Of a DNA stretch of 64,000 bases, positions 25,045-34,462 are shown one piece after another. Origin of the DNA: CAZAFL01 sp964484465 (GTDB lineage: Bacteria > Bacteroidota > Ignavibacteria > UBA10030 > SZUA-254). The stretch covers positions 73,885 to 137,884 of the forward strand of contig CAZAFL010000005.1 in NCBI GenBank assembly GCA_964484465.1, written 5' to 3'. A program made the position numbers and the translations under genes. The first letter of the stretch is position 1. Every line of letters starts with the position of its first letter. The notes beneath the pieces are model-generated. The model did no database searches. It was not told the DNA's origin and saw only the letters and a list, made by a program, of their open reading frames with translations.

Positions 25045-27327
25045 ATGACCTCTAGATATGTACACTTCAATCCGGTACGGATAGCACCGGTTATCCTGCT
25101 TATAGTATGTGGCATTCCTGATTTATGTATGTTTGCGCAGGAAGGCGGATATGTGGCGCCTCTTTCGGCTACAACTGGAGACACACTAAGTTTTTACATA
25201 TCGACGCTCTATACTTCCTTTGACCTTAGAATCTATAAATTTGATTCTCCCTCCACGTTAGTGTCGGAATACGTTGCACTCGAAGGGGATGTTAAGACTG
25301 TTCCCGACAGTTCGTATTGGTACGGCTGTAATTGGCCTGCGAGTGTACGCATCGTGATCCCGCCTTCGTGGACTTCGGGTTTGTATTATGCTGAATTTCC
25401 AACTTCACAGGGTGCCAAAGATATCGTTTTTTTTGTTAAGGAGATAGTGCCCGGTTCACATTCTAAACTTGTCGTTTCTTTGTCAGTTAATACCTGGCAG
25501 GCGTACAACAATTTCGGGGGGAAGAGTTTGTATGAATCGAACTCTACAGAAGGGCAGAGGTCGTATAAAGTTTCTTTTGAAAGGCCCTATGCTGATAATA
25601 TTGGGAACGGTCAGTATTTTCGATGGGCAAATAAATTTATAGCATGGTTGCACAAAGAAAATATTGATGTAGAATTTACCAACAGTATCGAGCTCGACCG
25701 TTACGCAGACCTTTTGAATAATTACAAGGTGATAATCATTGCCGGCCACGACGAATATTGGACCAGAGAAGAACGACGTCATGTTGAAAGTTTTTTGAGA
25801 AATGGAGGGAATGTCATTATTCTCGGGGGAAATACCTGCTGGTGGCAGGTTCGCTATGAAGATGGTTGGAACAAAATGGTGTGCTACAAAAAAGCGATAT
25901 TCGACCCTCTGAATGGAGTTGCAGATTCCCTTGTTACAGTGAACTGGTATTCGCCGCCGGTGAATGACCCTGAAAATAAATGGACTGGCGTTAGTTTTCG
26001 GACTGGGGGATATGTGGCATTTGACACCGTGCTTGCAAAATCTCTTGGTTATGGTGATTACACAGTATATAATTCCTGGCATTGGGTTTTCGACCACACT
26101 GGACTTAAGGATGGTAATACATTTGGGAAAAAAGAAGCAATCGTCGGAAATGAGGTCGATGGTTCGTTATTTGAGTGGCAGAATGGCGTTCCTTCGGTAA
26201 CGGGGACCGACGATTCTCCTTTGAACTTCAAAATTCTGGGTTTATCCCCAGCTGCAAATTTCAAAGACCTTACGCAAGGACACGCTACGATGGGAATCTA
26301 CAGAAAACAGGGAGGTGGCTGGGTTTTTAATGCCGCCACAACAGGTTGGTCGGATGGTTTTCCTTCGGATACTGTCGTGCAACAAATTACAAAAAATGTT
26401 ATAGAAAGGTTTTCATCGAACCGGTACCCACCGGAAATAGTTTCGTGGAGTCCATTTATCATCACAAGTGATTCAATTCATCACGAACTGGAATACTTCA
26501 ACAGGCGTGAGTGCCTTGTCCTTCCCGGTGATTCAGTGCGCCTTTCAGTTATTGCAGTCGACCCATCAGAGAACTGGCTTCAATATTCCTGGTTTACGGA
26601 CGGTCACCTTGGATCGGGTGACACATCATTTGTTTATCGCAGTATTGAGGCTGGGCAACCGCTCAAAACTGTTGTAACGGTTTGCATCGGAAATAGTCAT
26701 GATACGACAACGTTGAGCTGGGATATTTATCATTCACCATTGAAAATTACTTCTGTCTCTCAAACGACGCTCCTGTGGGCGTCAAGATATACCTATAAGG
26801 TCGAAGCGGCAAATTTTTTCCGCGATTCACTTCAATATAATCTCGTCGAGGGTCCATCCTGGTTAACGATCGATGATGTTGGAGTCCTATCAGGTAACGT
26901 GCCTGCCGATACAGGTTCTTTTGAGGTCAGGGTACAGGTAAGAAACCAGCATGATCAAACCGACTCCCAATCGTTTCTTCTACATGTTCTAAACGATGTT
27001 CAGTTTGAAATTTTTCAGGGGCGATTCCCTCCATTTGAGCTCTGGCAGAATTTCCCAAATCCGTTTAACCCCGTGACGACAATTACATATCAGCTCAACA
27101 AACCCAGTGTGGTTGATTTAACTGTTATGAATGAATTAGGTCAGCGTGTGAGGTCATTAATCAATAACGAATTTCAAGATGTAGGGAAATATCACGTGGC
27201 GTGGAATGGTCAGGATGATTTTGGAAAACAGGTAAGTAATGGCGTCTATTTTTGCAGACTTGAATCATTTTCTCTTGCACAAACGCTTCCATCGGTGAAG
27301 ATTACGAAAATGGTATTAATAAAATAA
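25045..27327 (+). CDS. T9SS-secreted protein with N,N-dimethylformamidase beta-subunit-like domain
   Basis: A 760-residue secreted protein. After a signal peptide comes a domain with SLSVNTWQAYNNFGGKSLY, IIAGHDEYWTREERRHVESF and GGNVIILGGNTCWWQVRYE, as in the C-terminal domain of N,N-dimethylformamidase large subunits, a family mostly of unknown substrate. Two immunoglobulin-like segments follow (about residues 465-560 and 565-650). From residue 664 there is a type-A T9SS sorting domain: LWQNFPNPFNP, then GVYFCRLE and the basic end KITKMVLIK. It would pass the outer membrane through T9SS and be cell-attached or released. Its place inside the polysaccharide locus suggests action on the polymer or its amide groups; that is inference. 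Confidence 0.75.
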   Translation: MTSRYVHFNPVRIAPVILLIVCGIPDLCMFAQEGGYVAPLSATTGDTLSFYISTLYTSFDLRIYKFDSPSTLVSEYVALEGDVKTVPDSSYWYGCNWPASVRIVIPPSWTSGLYYAEFPTSQGAKDIVFFVKEIVPGSHSKLVVSLSVNTWQAYNNFGGKSLYESNSTEGQRSYKVSFERPYADNIGNGQYFRWANKFIAWLHKENIDVEFTNSIELDRYADLLNNYKVIIIAGHDEYWTREERRHVESFLRNGGNVIILGGNTCWWQVRYEDGWNKMVCYKKAIFDPLNGVADSLVTVNWYSPPVNDPENKWTGVSFRTGGYVAFDTVLAKSLGYGDYTVYNSWHWVFDHTGLKDGNTFGKKEAIVGNEVDGSLFEWQNGVPSVTGTDDSPLNFKILGLSPAANFKDLTQGHATMGIYRKQGGGWVFNAATTGWSDGFPSDTVVQQITKNVIERFSSNRYPPEIVSWSPFIITSDSIHHELEYFNRRECLVLPGDSVRLSVIAVDPSENWLQYSWFTDGHLGSGDTSFVYRSIEAGQPLKTVVTVCIGNSHDTTTLSWDIYHSPLKITSVSQTTLLWASRYTYKVEAANFFRDSLQYNLVEGPSWLTIDDVGVLSGNVPADTGSFEVRVQVRNQHDQTDSQSFLLHVLNDVQFEIFQGRFPPFELWQNFPNPFNPVTTITYQLNKPSVVDLTVMNELGQRVRSLINNEFQDVGKYHVAWNGQDDFGKQVSNGVYFCRLESFSLAQTLPSVKITKMVLIK

Positions 27328-27404
27328 AAATGGTTTTGCAAAACTGAGTTGTAACAACACAAGAAACAATTACGATAATTCATATATTGAAAAGAGAACA
27401 ATCA

Positions 27405-28505
27405 ATGACTGTTCCACTAGTTGACCTTAAGAGTCAGTACGCGAGAATTAAACCCGAGGTTGATGCAGCTGTACAAGAGGTTATCAATAGCTCCGCCTTT
27501 ATTCTGGGGAAAGCTGTCACCGAATTTGAGAATGCATTTGCACATGCACACCATATCAGATATTGTATTGCTGTCGGTTCCGGAACCGACGCTCTTCACG
27601 CTGTCCTCTGGGCACTGGGAATTACAGCCGGGGATGAGGTCATTACCGTTCCGTATACGTTTATCGCAACAGCGGAAGCAATTTCGTTATTGGGGGCAAA
27701 GCCGGTGTTCATCGATATCGAACCAAAAACGTTTACGATGGATCCTGCAGCGATAGAGAGAGCAATAACATCAAAAACAAAAGCGTTAATTCCGGTTCAT
27801 TTGTACGGACAGCCAGCGAATATGGATGCCATCTGCGACATTGCACGCCGACATAAGCTTCCTGTGATCGAGGATGCTGCCCAGGCGCATCTTGCAAAAT
27901 ATAATGACCGATTTGTCGGCGAATATGGAGTTGCCACTTGCTTCAGTTTTTATCCGGGAAAAAATTTAGGAGCGTACGGGGAAGCGGGTGCAGTGACGAC
28001 AAACAATGATGAAATTGCGGGAAAACTTCGACAGATCAGAGACCATGGTCAATCACAAAAATACCAGCATGAATTCCTCGGCCATAACTATCGGATGGAT
28101 GGTATCCAGGGGGCAGTGTTAGGTGTTAAATTGAAATATCTACAAGGGTGGACTGAACGCCGGCGAGAGATTGCCAACATGTATCGAAATTTATTGACTG
28201 GAGTCGGTGACCTGGTAATGCCCTATGAATCGCCGGCAGCGTATCATGTGTATCATCTATTTGTTTTACGAACAAAACAACGAACAGCTCTTCAAAACCA
28301 TCTGTCAGCAAAAGGCATATCCACGGGTCTTCATTATCCGATACCTCTGCATTTACAGCCAGCATACTATCATTTAAACTACCCTGAAGGAAGGTTCCCT
28401 CATAGCGAACTCGCCTCAAAAGAGTGCCTTTCCCTGCCAATTTATGCAGAAATGACCAATGAGCAGGTCACTCAAGTCTCCATGTCTGTTAAAGACTTCT
28501 TTTAA
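27405..28505 (+). CDS. DegT/DnrJ/EryC1/StrS sugar aminotransferase (WbpE-like)
   Basis: A 366-residue PLP enzyme that would transfer an amino group to a keto nucleotide sugar. Motifs: VPLVDLKSQYARIKPEVDAA at the start, GSGTDALHAVLWALGI, PVHLYGQPANMDAI, EDAAQAHLA, and the PLP lysine in SFYPGKNLGAYGEAGA (near residue 186). The ATG at 27405 is chosen; a TTG at 27387 is in frame. With the Gfo/Idh oxidoreductase and hexapeptide acetyltransferase downstream it forms the set that makes 3-acetamido or diacetamido sugars, as in the WbpB/E/D pathway. Confidence 0.88.
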   Translation: MTVPLVDLKSQYARIKPEVDAAVQEVINSSAFILGKAVTEFENAFAHAHHIRYCIAVGSGTDALHAVLWALGITAGDEVITVPYTFIATAEAISLLGAKPVFIDIEPKTFTMDPAAIERAITSKTKALIPVHLYGQPANMDAICDIARRHKLPVIEDAAQAHLAKYNDRFVGEYGVATCFSFYPGKNLGAYGEAGAVTTNNDEIAGKLRQIRDHGQSQKYQHEFLGHNYRMDGIQGAVLGVKLKYLQGWTERRREIANMYRNLLTGVGDLVMPYESPAAYHVYHLFVLRTKQRTALQNHLSAKGISTGLHYPIPLHLQPAYYHLNYPEGRFPHSELASKECLSLPIYAEMTNEQVTQVSMSVKDFF

Positions 28506-28537
28506 AGTTCTTTTTTAAGAAATATTTCTAAAATATA

Positions 28538-28567
28538 TTGCATCATTGGTTGTGAATTACTATATTT
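28538..28567 (+). promoter_or_regulatory. Internal promoter before the sugar-phosphate transferase gene
   Basis: TTG (28538-28540), exactly 20 bases, TATATTT (28561-28567). It lies in the 155-base gap inside the locus and would give a leader of about 85 bases for the downstream half of the cluster. Confidence 0.7.
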
Positions 28568-28660
28568 ACCACCGCTGTTTGATTTTGTGGAAAAAGAGTC
28601 AAAAACGTCATTTTATGGACGGGCTTGAATGAGATGGTCCCTTGAACATCTTAGGAAATA

Positions 28661-30103
28661 ATGAAATATCCGAAGTATAAGTACGTTTTTGCTTTTCTAG
28701 ATTGGTTGATCATCAACATGGCATTTGCAATTGCCATGAAACTGCAGTCACACAATTCAGCCGAACTCATCGTAAGTCATCCCCCTTTTGTTTTTCCCGT
28801 ATTGGCTGTATTCATGGGATACGCTGTCATTCTCATTCTGATTTTCCAACATAATAATCTTTACAAGATAAACGTTCTCCTTTCAATCGCGGATCAACTT
28901 GTTCGGATTACGAAAGCGTTGTTTTACGCGGTAATAGGACTTGCTGTGCTTTCATTTTTTGTCCGTTCCCATTTCATTATCGACAGCAGACTCACTATTC
29001 TGTATTTTGCTACACTGAGTTTTGTATTTTTGTCGTTCGGGCGACTTGTTCTGTACCGGTGGGGGCTTCACGTTCTTGCACAGAATAATCTTTACCGCCG
29101 TCTGCTGCTGATTATCGGAGCTGGCAAATCAGGACGCCTCCTCGCTGCAAACCTATCTGCAAAGAATTCCTACGGAGTCAGGATCCTGGGTTATCTCGAT
29201 GACATGCATGCTGTCGGGGCGCCTATCTTTCGAGGACTAAAAGTTATCGGAAGCCTGAATGACCTTGAAGCAATTACCTCTCAATATGCCATCGACGAGA
29301 TTATTGTATGTAATGACGATAGTACTCACGAACAGTTAATTGATATCCTTGAGCGATGCCAGCGGACTCAAGCCATCGTCAAAATTGCCTCTCCGCTGTA
29401 CGATATCATCCCGGCAAGATTATTTACGGAACGGTATGGGAATGTTCCTGTCGTCGGATTGGCGCAAACGACGCCGGGTACCATCCAGGATTTTTACAAA
29501 AGGGTATTCGATATTGTTTTTGCCACGCTCGGTTTGATCATTCTTTTGCCGTTCATGGTGCTTGTTGCTATTCTCATCAAGTTTGATTCGCCTGGTCCGG
29601 TGTTATACAGGCAAATACGTATCGGGAAAAACGGGAAGACTTTTGTTTTCTATAAATTTCGGTCGATGGTTGTCGGAAGTGACGACGATGAAACAAGGAA
29701 ACGAAATGCCGCAATTTTTATTCAGAATAAAAAACATGTCGGTAACGGATCCACAAAAATTGTCGACGAGTCGAAAATAACCCGCGTCGGTACAATTCTC
29801 AGGAAGACGAGTATTGATGAACTTCCTCAATTGTTCAACGTTGTAATGGGGAATATGAGTCTGGTTGGTCCTCGCCCCTGTTTGCCGTATGAATGGGAAC
29901 AGTATGAGGAATGGCATAAGAAGCGATTAAGCGTAGTTCCGGGATGTACCGGTGTCTGGCAGGTGAGCGGTCGTAGCACTGTCGGGTTTGAAGATATGGT
30001 GATTCTCGATTTCTATTACATTCAAAATGCATCGCCGTTGTTTGACCTCCAATTAATTTTGAAAACTATTCCTGTCATGATTTTAGGGAAAGGTGCAAAA
30101 TAA
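28661..30103 (+). CDS. Undecaprenyl-phosphate sugar-phosphate transferase (WbaP/WcaJ-type)
   Basis: A 480-residue initiating enzyme that loads the first sugar phosphate onto undecaprenyl phosphate. The N-terminal part has four to five transmembrane helices, then a Rossmann-like CoA-binding-type domain (LLIIGAGKSGRLLAANL, LGYLDD). The C-terminal catalytic domain begins near residue 280 with KRVFDIVFATLGLIILLPFM and contains DSPGPVLYRQIRIGKNGK, FYKFRSM, RKTSIDELPQLFNV, MSLVGPRP and PGCTGVWQVSGRS. It has its own promoter at 28538. Confidence 0.92.
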   Translation: MKYPKYKYVFAFLDWLIINMAFAIAMKLQSHNSAELIVSHPPFVFPVLAVFMGYAVILILIFQHNNLYKINVLLSIADQLVRITKALFYAVIGLAVLSFFVRSHFIIDSRLTILYFATLSFVFLSFGRLVLYRWGLHVLAQNNLYRRLLLIIGAGKSGRLLAANLSAKNSYGVRILGYLDDMHAVGAPIFRGLKVIGSLNDLEAITSQYAIDEIIVCNDDSTHEQLIDILERCQRTQAIVKIASPLYDIIPARLFTERYGNVPVVGLAQTTPGTIQDFYKRVFDIVFATLGLIILLPFMVLVAILIKFDSPGPVLYRQIRIGKNGKTFVFYKFRSMVVGSDDDETRKRNAAIFIQNKKHVGNGSTKIVDESKITRVGTILRKTSIDELPQLFNVVMGNMSLVGPRPCLPYEWEQYEEWHKKRLSVVPGCTGVWQVSGRSTVGFEDMVILDFYYIQNASPLFDLQLILKTIPVMILGKGAK

Positions 30104-30127
30104 TATGAACATCCAGAAAGTAAGCGA

Positions 30128-31123
30128 ATGAACGTCGGCATCGTGGGCTTGGGATATTGGGGTCCTAATCTTGTCCGAAATTTCATTGCGACGAAAGGAG
30201 TAGATGCTGTAAGTTGTTTTGACCTTGATTGTGACCGGCTGACGTTCATCAAACAGAGGTATCCGAGTGTTCATACTCATGTCTCGTTCGATGATCTCTT
30301 GAGGTCAGACGTTGATGCTGTTGTATTGGCAACCCCGGTTTCCACACATTATCCGCTCGGTAAGAAAATCTTAAATCATGGAAAACATCTTTTCCTCGAA
30401 AAACCGATGGCTCCCACAGTTGCAGAATGTGAGGACTTGATTGAGACTTCACTGCGTAAAAATTTGGCGTTGATGGTAGACCATACATTTGTTTATACAG
30501 GAGCGGTGCGAAAAATTAAAGAAATCGTTTCCAAGGGACTTATTGGCGACATTTATTATTTTGATTCCGTGCGCGTAAATTTGGGCCTCTTTCAGCATGA
30601 TGTGAATGTTATATGGGATTTGGCGCCGCACGATCTGTCGATCATGAATTACGTGCTCTCCCGGAAGCCAGTTGACGTGATAGCGATGGGAGGGAACCAC
30701 ATCAACGGCAAAGCCGACGTAGCGTATATCATAATACGGTTTGAAGGGGAACTGATTGCTCATTTTCACGTCAATTGGCTCGCACCGGTCAAGATACGTC
30801 GTATCCTGATCGGGGGCAGCAAACAGATGATTGTGTATGATGACATGGAGCCGAGTGAAAAAGTCAAAGTATATGATAAAGGCGTAGAAGCCACAACGCG
30901 GGAGGGAATCTATTCAACGTTAGTCCAATATCGAACGGGCGATATGTTTGCGCCGCAGTTGGAAAACTCGGAAGCCTTAAGCCTGCTCACAAAAGAATTT
31001 GTTTGCGCCGCGCATACCGGGCGTCAGCCACTCACTGACGGCAATGCAGGGTTGGAAGTGATTCGGATTCTCGAAGCGGCTGATAAATCACTTCGAGGCG
31101 GCGGCACGGTTGTTCGTTTGTAA
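30128..31123 (+). CDS. Gfo/Idh/MocA oxidoreductase (WlbA/WbpB-like)
   Basis: A 331-residue NAD-dependent enzyme. The N-terminal Rossmann motif is VGIVGLGYWGPNLVRNF, followed by DAVVLATPVSTHY, the signature FLEKPMAPT with the catalytic Lys, and DLAPHDLSIMNYVL. Close relatives oxidise C3 of UDP-N-acetylglucosaminuronic acid in diacetamido-uronic acid synthesis. The aminotransferase and acetyltransferase genes that complete this pathway flank it, which supports that role over a general sugar oxidoreductase. Confidence 0.87.
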   Translation: MNVGIVGLGYWGPNLVRNFIATKGVDAVSCFDLDCDRLTFIKQRYPSVHTHVSFDDLLRSDVDAVVLATPVSTHYPLGKKILNHGKHLFLEKPMAPTVAECEDLIETSLRKNLALMVDHTFVYTGAVRKIKEIVSKGLIGDIYYFDSVRVNLGLFQHDVNVIWDLAPHDLSIMNYVLSRKPVDVIAMGGNHINGKADVAYIIIRFEGELIAHFHVNWLAPVKIRRILIGGSKQMIVYDDMEPSEKVKVYDKGVEATTREGIYSTLVQYRTGDMFAPQLENSEALSLLTKEFVCAAHTGRQPLTDGNAGLEVIRILEAADKSLRGGGTVVRL

Positions 31124-31141
31124 GCGTATTGTTTCATAAGC

Positions 31142-31618
31142 GTGACCTCTGAGTTTAAGAAAATATCTCCCGACGTCAAACTTGGGAAGAACGTTAAGGT
31201 ATTTGATTTTGTTAATCTGTATGGTTGCGAAATCGGAGATGGGTCTAAGGTCGGCGCATTCGTTGAAATCCAAAAGGGAGTAAAAGTTGGGCGCAACGTA
31301 AAAATTTCTACCCATACCTTTATCTGTGAAGGGGTAACGATTGAAGATGAAGTATTTATCGGACATAATGTTTCCTTTATCAACGATAAGTATCCTCGCT
31401 CCACCAATGCCGACGGTTCAGTACAAACGGAAAAGGACTGGAAAGTGGTACCGACAGTTGTTAAACATCGTGCGTCCATCGGAACAAGCGCAACCATACT
31501 ATGTGGCGTAACGATAGGTGAGTATGCAATTATTGGAGCGGGGAGCGTCATTACAAAGGATGTTCCGGCAAAAGCGGTAGTCGCCGGCAATCCGGCAAAA
31601 ATCATCCGCAAGTTGTGA
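31142..31618 (+). CDS. Left-handed beta-helix N-acetyltransferase (WbpD/WlbB-like)
   Basis: A 158-residue trimeric hexapeptide-repeat acyltransferase starting at GTG. Repeats such as VKLGKNVKVFDFVNLYGCEIG, VKVGRNVKISTHTFI and TIGEYAIIGAGSVITKDVPA form the beta-helix; KAVVAGNPAKIIRKL is the usual CoA-side end. It would acetylate the amino group made by the aminotransferase. Its TGA is followed immediately by the ATG of lutA with no spacer, so the two are translationally linked. Confidence 0.88.
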   Translation: MTSEFKKISPDVKLGKNVKVFDFVNLYGCEIGDGSKVGAFVEIQKGVKVGRNVKISTHTFICEGVTIEDEVFIGHNVSFINDKYPRSTNADGSVQTEKDWKVVPTVVKHRASIGTSATILCGVTIGEYAIIGAGSVITKDVPAKAVVAGNPAKIIRKL

Positions 31619-32338
31619 ATGCGAGTTTCTCTATTCATTCCCTGCATTACCGACCAGTTATATCCTGATGTCGGTGTAGCGACCTGCAACCTTCTTCGAA
31701 AATTTGGGGTACGCGTAGATTATCCAGCCGAGCAGACATGCTGCGGTCAACCGGCATTCAATTCGGGTTTTCATAATGATGCGCGAATTCTCGCAGAACG
31801 GTGTTTGAATATATTTTCGTCATCGGAATATATCGTCGCTCCGTCCGGTTCATGTATTTCAATGGTGAAAGTATTTTATCAGCATCTTGACCTCCCGGCA
31901 AAGAGCTGGGACATTCTTCAGGGACTGCAATCAAGGATATTCGAGATTTCGGATTTCCTTGTAAATATCCTCCATGTTGAAAAAACCGGCGCTTCGTTTC
32001 CTCATCGGGTTACTTACCATGATTCGTGTCACCTGCTTCGTGAACTGGGCATCTCAGAAGTTCCCAGAAAGCTTATTCGAAACGTTGATGGAATCCATTT
32101 TGAGGAAATGTCCGAATCAGCACGGTGCTGCGGTTTCGGCGGGACATTTTCCGTGAAATTTCCTGAAATCTCGGTAGCGATGGGGGAAGAAAAAATCAAG
32201 AATATCGTACAAACAGGCGTCGAGTATGTTATTGCCGATGACTCAAGCTGTTTGATGCACCTGGATGGATTGTTGCGTCGGAGAAATATTCAGGTGAAAA
32301 CTATGCATATTGCAGAATTGCTCGTACAGGGATGGTAA
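31619..32338 (+). CDS. lutA: Lactate utilization protein LutA (CCG-domain Fe-S protein)
   Basis: A 239-residue subunit of the LutABC L-lactate dehydrogenase complex, which oxidises lactate to pyruvate. Two cysteine-rich CCG domains are visible: TCCGQPAFNSGFHNDA near residue 42, and the pair HDSCHLLRELGI with ARCCGFGGTFSVKFP near residue 170. The family is usually about 240 residues, as here. It begins directly after the stop of the acetyltransferase gene and is followed by lutB and lutC, all in one direction. Confidence 0.9.
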   Translation: MRVSLFIPCITDQLYPDVGVATCNLLRKFGVRVDYPAEQTCCGQPAFNSGFHNDARILAERCLNIFSSSEYIVAPSGSCISMVKVFYQHLDLPAKSWDILQGLQSRIFEISDFLVNILHVEKTGASFPHRVTYHDSCHLLRELGISEVPRKLIRNVDGIHFEEMSESARCCGFGGTFSVKFPEISVAMGEEKIKNIVQTGVEYVIADDSSCLMHLDGLLRRRNIQVKTMHIAELLVQGW

Positions 32339-32339
32339 G

Positions 32340-33719
32340 TTGAAAAGCACGCCGGCACAGTTTAAAGAAATTGCGCGCCTGAATACGGCAAATCAGCATC
32401 TTCGGCAGGTTGTTCGTAAAGCAACGATTCACTCGCTGACCAAACGTGCTGAAGTTGTGGCAGAAATACCGGATTGGGAAAGTGTTCGAACACGAGGTCA
32501 TGATATCAGGAAACACGCAATTGAACATTTAGACAAGTATCTGGAACAGTTCGAAGAGCAATGTAGGTCGCGGAACATTGAGGTCTTGTGGTCTCGTGAT
32601 GCAGCGGAAGCATGCGAACATGTTGAAAGAATAGTGAGGCAAACCGGCGGTCAGGGCATCGTTAAATCAAAATCGATGGTCACAGAAGAGATCAGGTTGA
32701 ATGCCTTTTTGCAACGGAAAGGCTTTGATTGTGTCGAAACAGACCTGGGAGAATACATTGTGCAACTGGCGGGAGAATCTCCTTCACATATTACTGCGCC
32801 AGCGCTGCATAAATCAAAGGAAGATATTGCACGCCTTTTTGAAGATAAGTTAGGAGTTCCATACACAAGTGATCCATCGCAGTTGACCCGCTACGCTCGA
32901 GCAAACCTCCGACAGAAATTCCTGGAAGCGGATGTCGGGATATCGGGTGCAAATTTCCTTGTTGCGGATTCCGGAACAATTGTCATCGTTGAAAATGAAG
33001 GCAACGCGTGCATTACTACCTCACTTCCCAAAACTCATATTGTTATTACCGGGATCGAGAAGGTTGTGCCATCCATCGAGGGAGCGACCGTACTCCTTAA
33101 TTTATTGCCGAAAAGTGCAACAGGACAAAAAATAACGACGTATGTTAATTTTATCACTTCTCCTCGACAACAGGACGAACTTGACGGGCCGGAAAGACTT
33201 GTGGTTATTTTACTTGATAACGGACGATCGGATATCCTTCGTGATACCGTGATGAGGGAATCGCTTTTCTGTATCCGCTGTGGCGCCTGTATGAACGTAT
33301 GCCCTGTGTTTCAGACTGTTGGTGGTCATGCTTACGGTTCGACATATCCTGGCCCAATCGGAGCTGTGGTTACTCCCCTTCTTACCTCTCTCTCTTCTTC
33401 AAAGGACTTGCCATTCGCGTCGAGTTTATGCGGTGCATGCTCGGAGATTTGTCCGGTAAAGATAGATATTCATCATTTGCTTCTTTGGCTCCGGGCGAAG
33501 GCAGTCCGTGAACATCTGAATTCCATCGGCGAACGCGTCATCATTTCCCTTTGGCGGTTCGGCATGAAGCATCCGTCTTTCTATATGCTCGGATCAAGAT
33601 TATTACGGACTCTTTTCAAAATGCCGCCAGCAATTCCCGTCTGGTCGAATGACAGATCTTCGCCTTCTCTTGCCCCAAAAACATTCCACGAACTCTGGAA
33701 GAACGGAGAGGTGAGATAA
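32340..33719 (+). CDS. lutB: Lactate utilization protein LutB (ferredoxin-type)
   Basis: A 459-residue iron-sulfur subunit. The N-terminal LUD-type region contains TDLGEYIVQLAGESPSHI and the GISGANFLVADSGTIVIVENEGN segment. Two 4Fe-4S clusters are marked by CIRCGACMNVCPV and CGACSEICPV. A TTG start at 32340, two bases after the lutA stop and preceded by GGGATGG, is preferred; an in-frame TTG at 32310 would overlap lutA. Confidence 0.9.
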   Translation: MKSTPAQFKEIARLNTANQHLRQVVRKATIHSLTKRAEVVAEIPDWESVRTRGHDIRKHAIEHLDKYLEQFEEQCRSRNIEVLWSRDAAEACEHVERIVRQTGGQGIVKSKSMVTEEIRLNAFLQRKGFDCVETDLGEYIVQLAGESPSHITAPALHKSKEDIARLFEDKLGVPYTSDPSQLTRYARANLRQKFLEADVGISGANFLVADSGTIVIVENEGNACITTSLPKTHIVITGIEKVVPSIEGATVLLNLLPKSATGQKITTYVNFITSPRQQDELDGPERLVVILLDNGRSDILRDTVMRESLFCIRCGACMNVCPVFQTVGGHAYGSTYPGPIGAVVTPLLTSLSSSKDLPFASSLCGACSEICPVKIDIHHLLLWLRAKAVREHLNSIGERVIISLWRFGMKHPSFYMLGSRLLRTLFKMPPAIPVWSNDRSSPSLAPKTFHELWKNGEVR

Positions 33720-33723
33720 CCAA

Positions 33724-34392
33724 TTGAATTCAAGAGATGTTATCTTGGCAAACATTAAACGGAACCTTGGAGCATCCGTGGAGATGAAAAATCCGCTTGT
33801 CGCCGCTTCTCACCAGTCCGAAGCAGGTCAGTCGGAAAACCTTATTGAACGCTTTACATCTGAAGTGATGAAGGTTGGGGGTGAAGTCTGTAAAGTGAAT
33901 AATCATCTTGAAAGCATTGCTAAGATAACCGAATTCATTACTTCTTCCGGTCTACAAACAATCATGGTCAGCAGGGAATCAGTTATTGTTGAAAATGGCT
34001 ACTATTCACAGATGAGAGAGAAACTCAGGTCTTCTATTAAATTAGAGGAATGCTCTCCCGGTACGACAGGAAATATTTTTACTGTACACGCTTCTGTCAT
34101 ATATGCCCCAGGGTTAATTGCGGATACGGGTACAATAGTTCTCAAATCGTCCAAAGATCAGCCTCGCTCTCTTGCGTTGTTGCCGGAGACAGTGATTGTC
34201 GTGGCATCTTCTTCCCGGCTCGTGCGGGACATGGTAACGATGACACAGTGGCTTGAGCAGGAAAAGATTTTGTTTAAAACGAGTGCTGTAACGTTTGTGA
34301 CAGGTCCAAGCCGCACTGCCGATATCGAGAAGATAATTGTGAAAGGAGTTCATGGGCCTGGAAGATTATTTATAATTCTCGTTACGGGATGA
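33724..34392 (+). CDS. lutC: Lactate utilization protein LutC (LUD domain)
   Basis: A 222-residue LUD-domain protein, third member of LutABC. It begins at TTG 33724 (MNSRDVILANIKRNLG), four bases after lutB, with GGAGAGG upstream. The core ends with the typical GLIADTGTIVLKSSKDQPRS, LALLPETVIVV and TGPSRTADIEKIIVKGVHGP. All three lut genes are intact and in family order. Confidence 0.88.
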   Translation: MNSRDVILANIKRNLGASVEMKNPLVAASHQSEAGQSENLIERFTSEVMKVGGEVCKVNNHLESIAKITEFITSSGLQTIMVSRESVIVENGYYSQMREKLRSSIKLEECSPGTTGNIFTVHASVIYAPGLIADTGTIVLKSSKDQPRSLALLPETVIVVASSSRLVRDMVTMTQWLEQEKILFKTSAVTFVTGPSRTADIEKIIVKGVHGPGRLFIILVTG

Positions 34393-34462
34393 TGATAATT
34401 TTGAATTTCTTTTCAAAAATGATTAAGTTGACGTACAATAATTTATTAACAATGAATATTGT

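Noticed and set aside
31024..31689. Minus-strand open frame of 221 residues across the oxidoreductase/acetyltransferase junction
   Set aside because: It is antisense to two well-supported genes and shows no domain or start signal.
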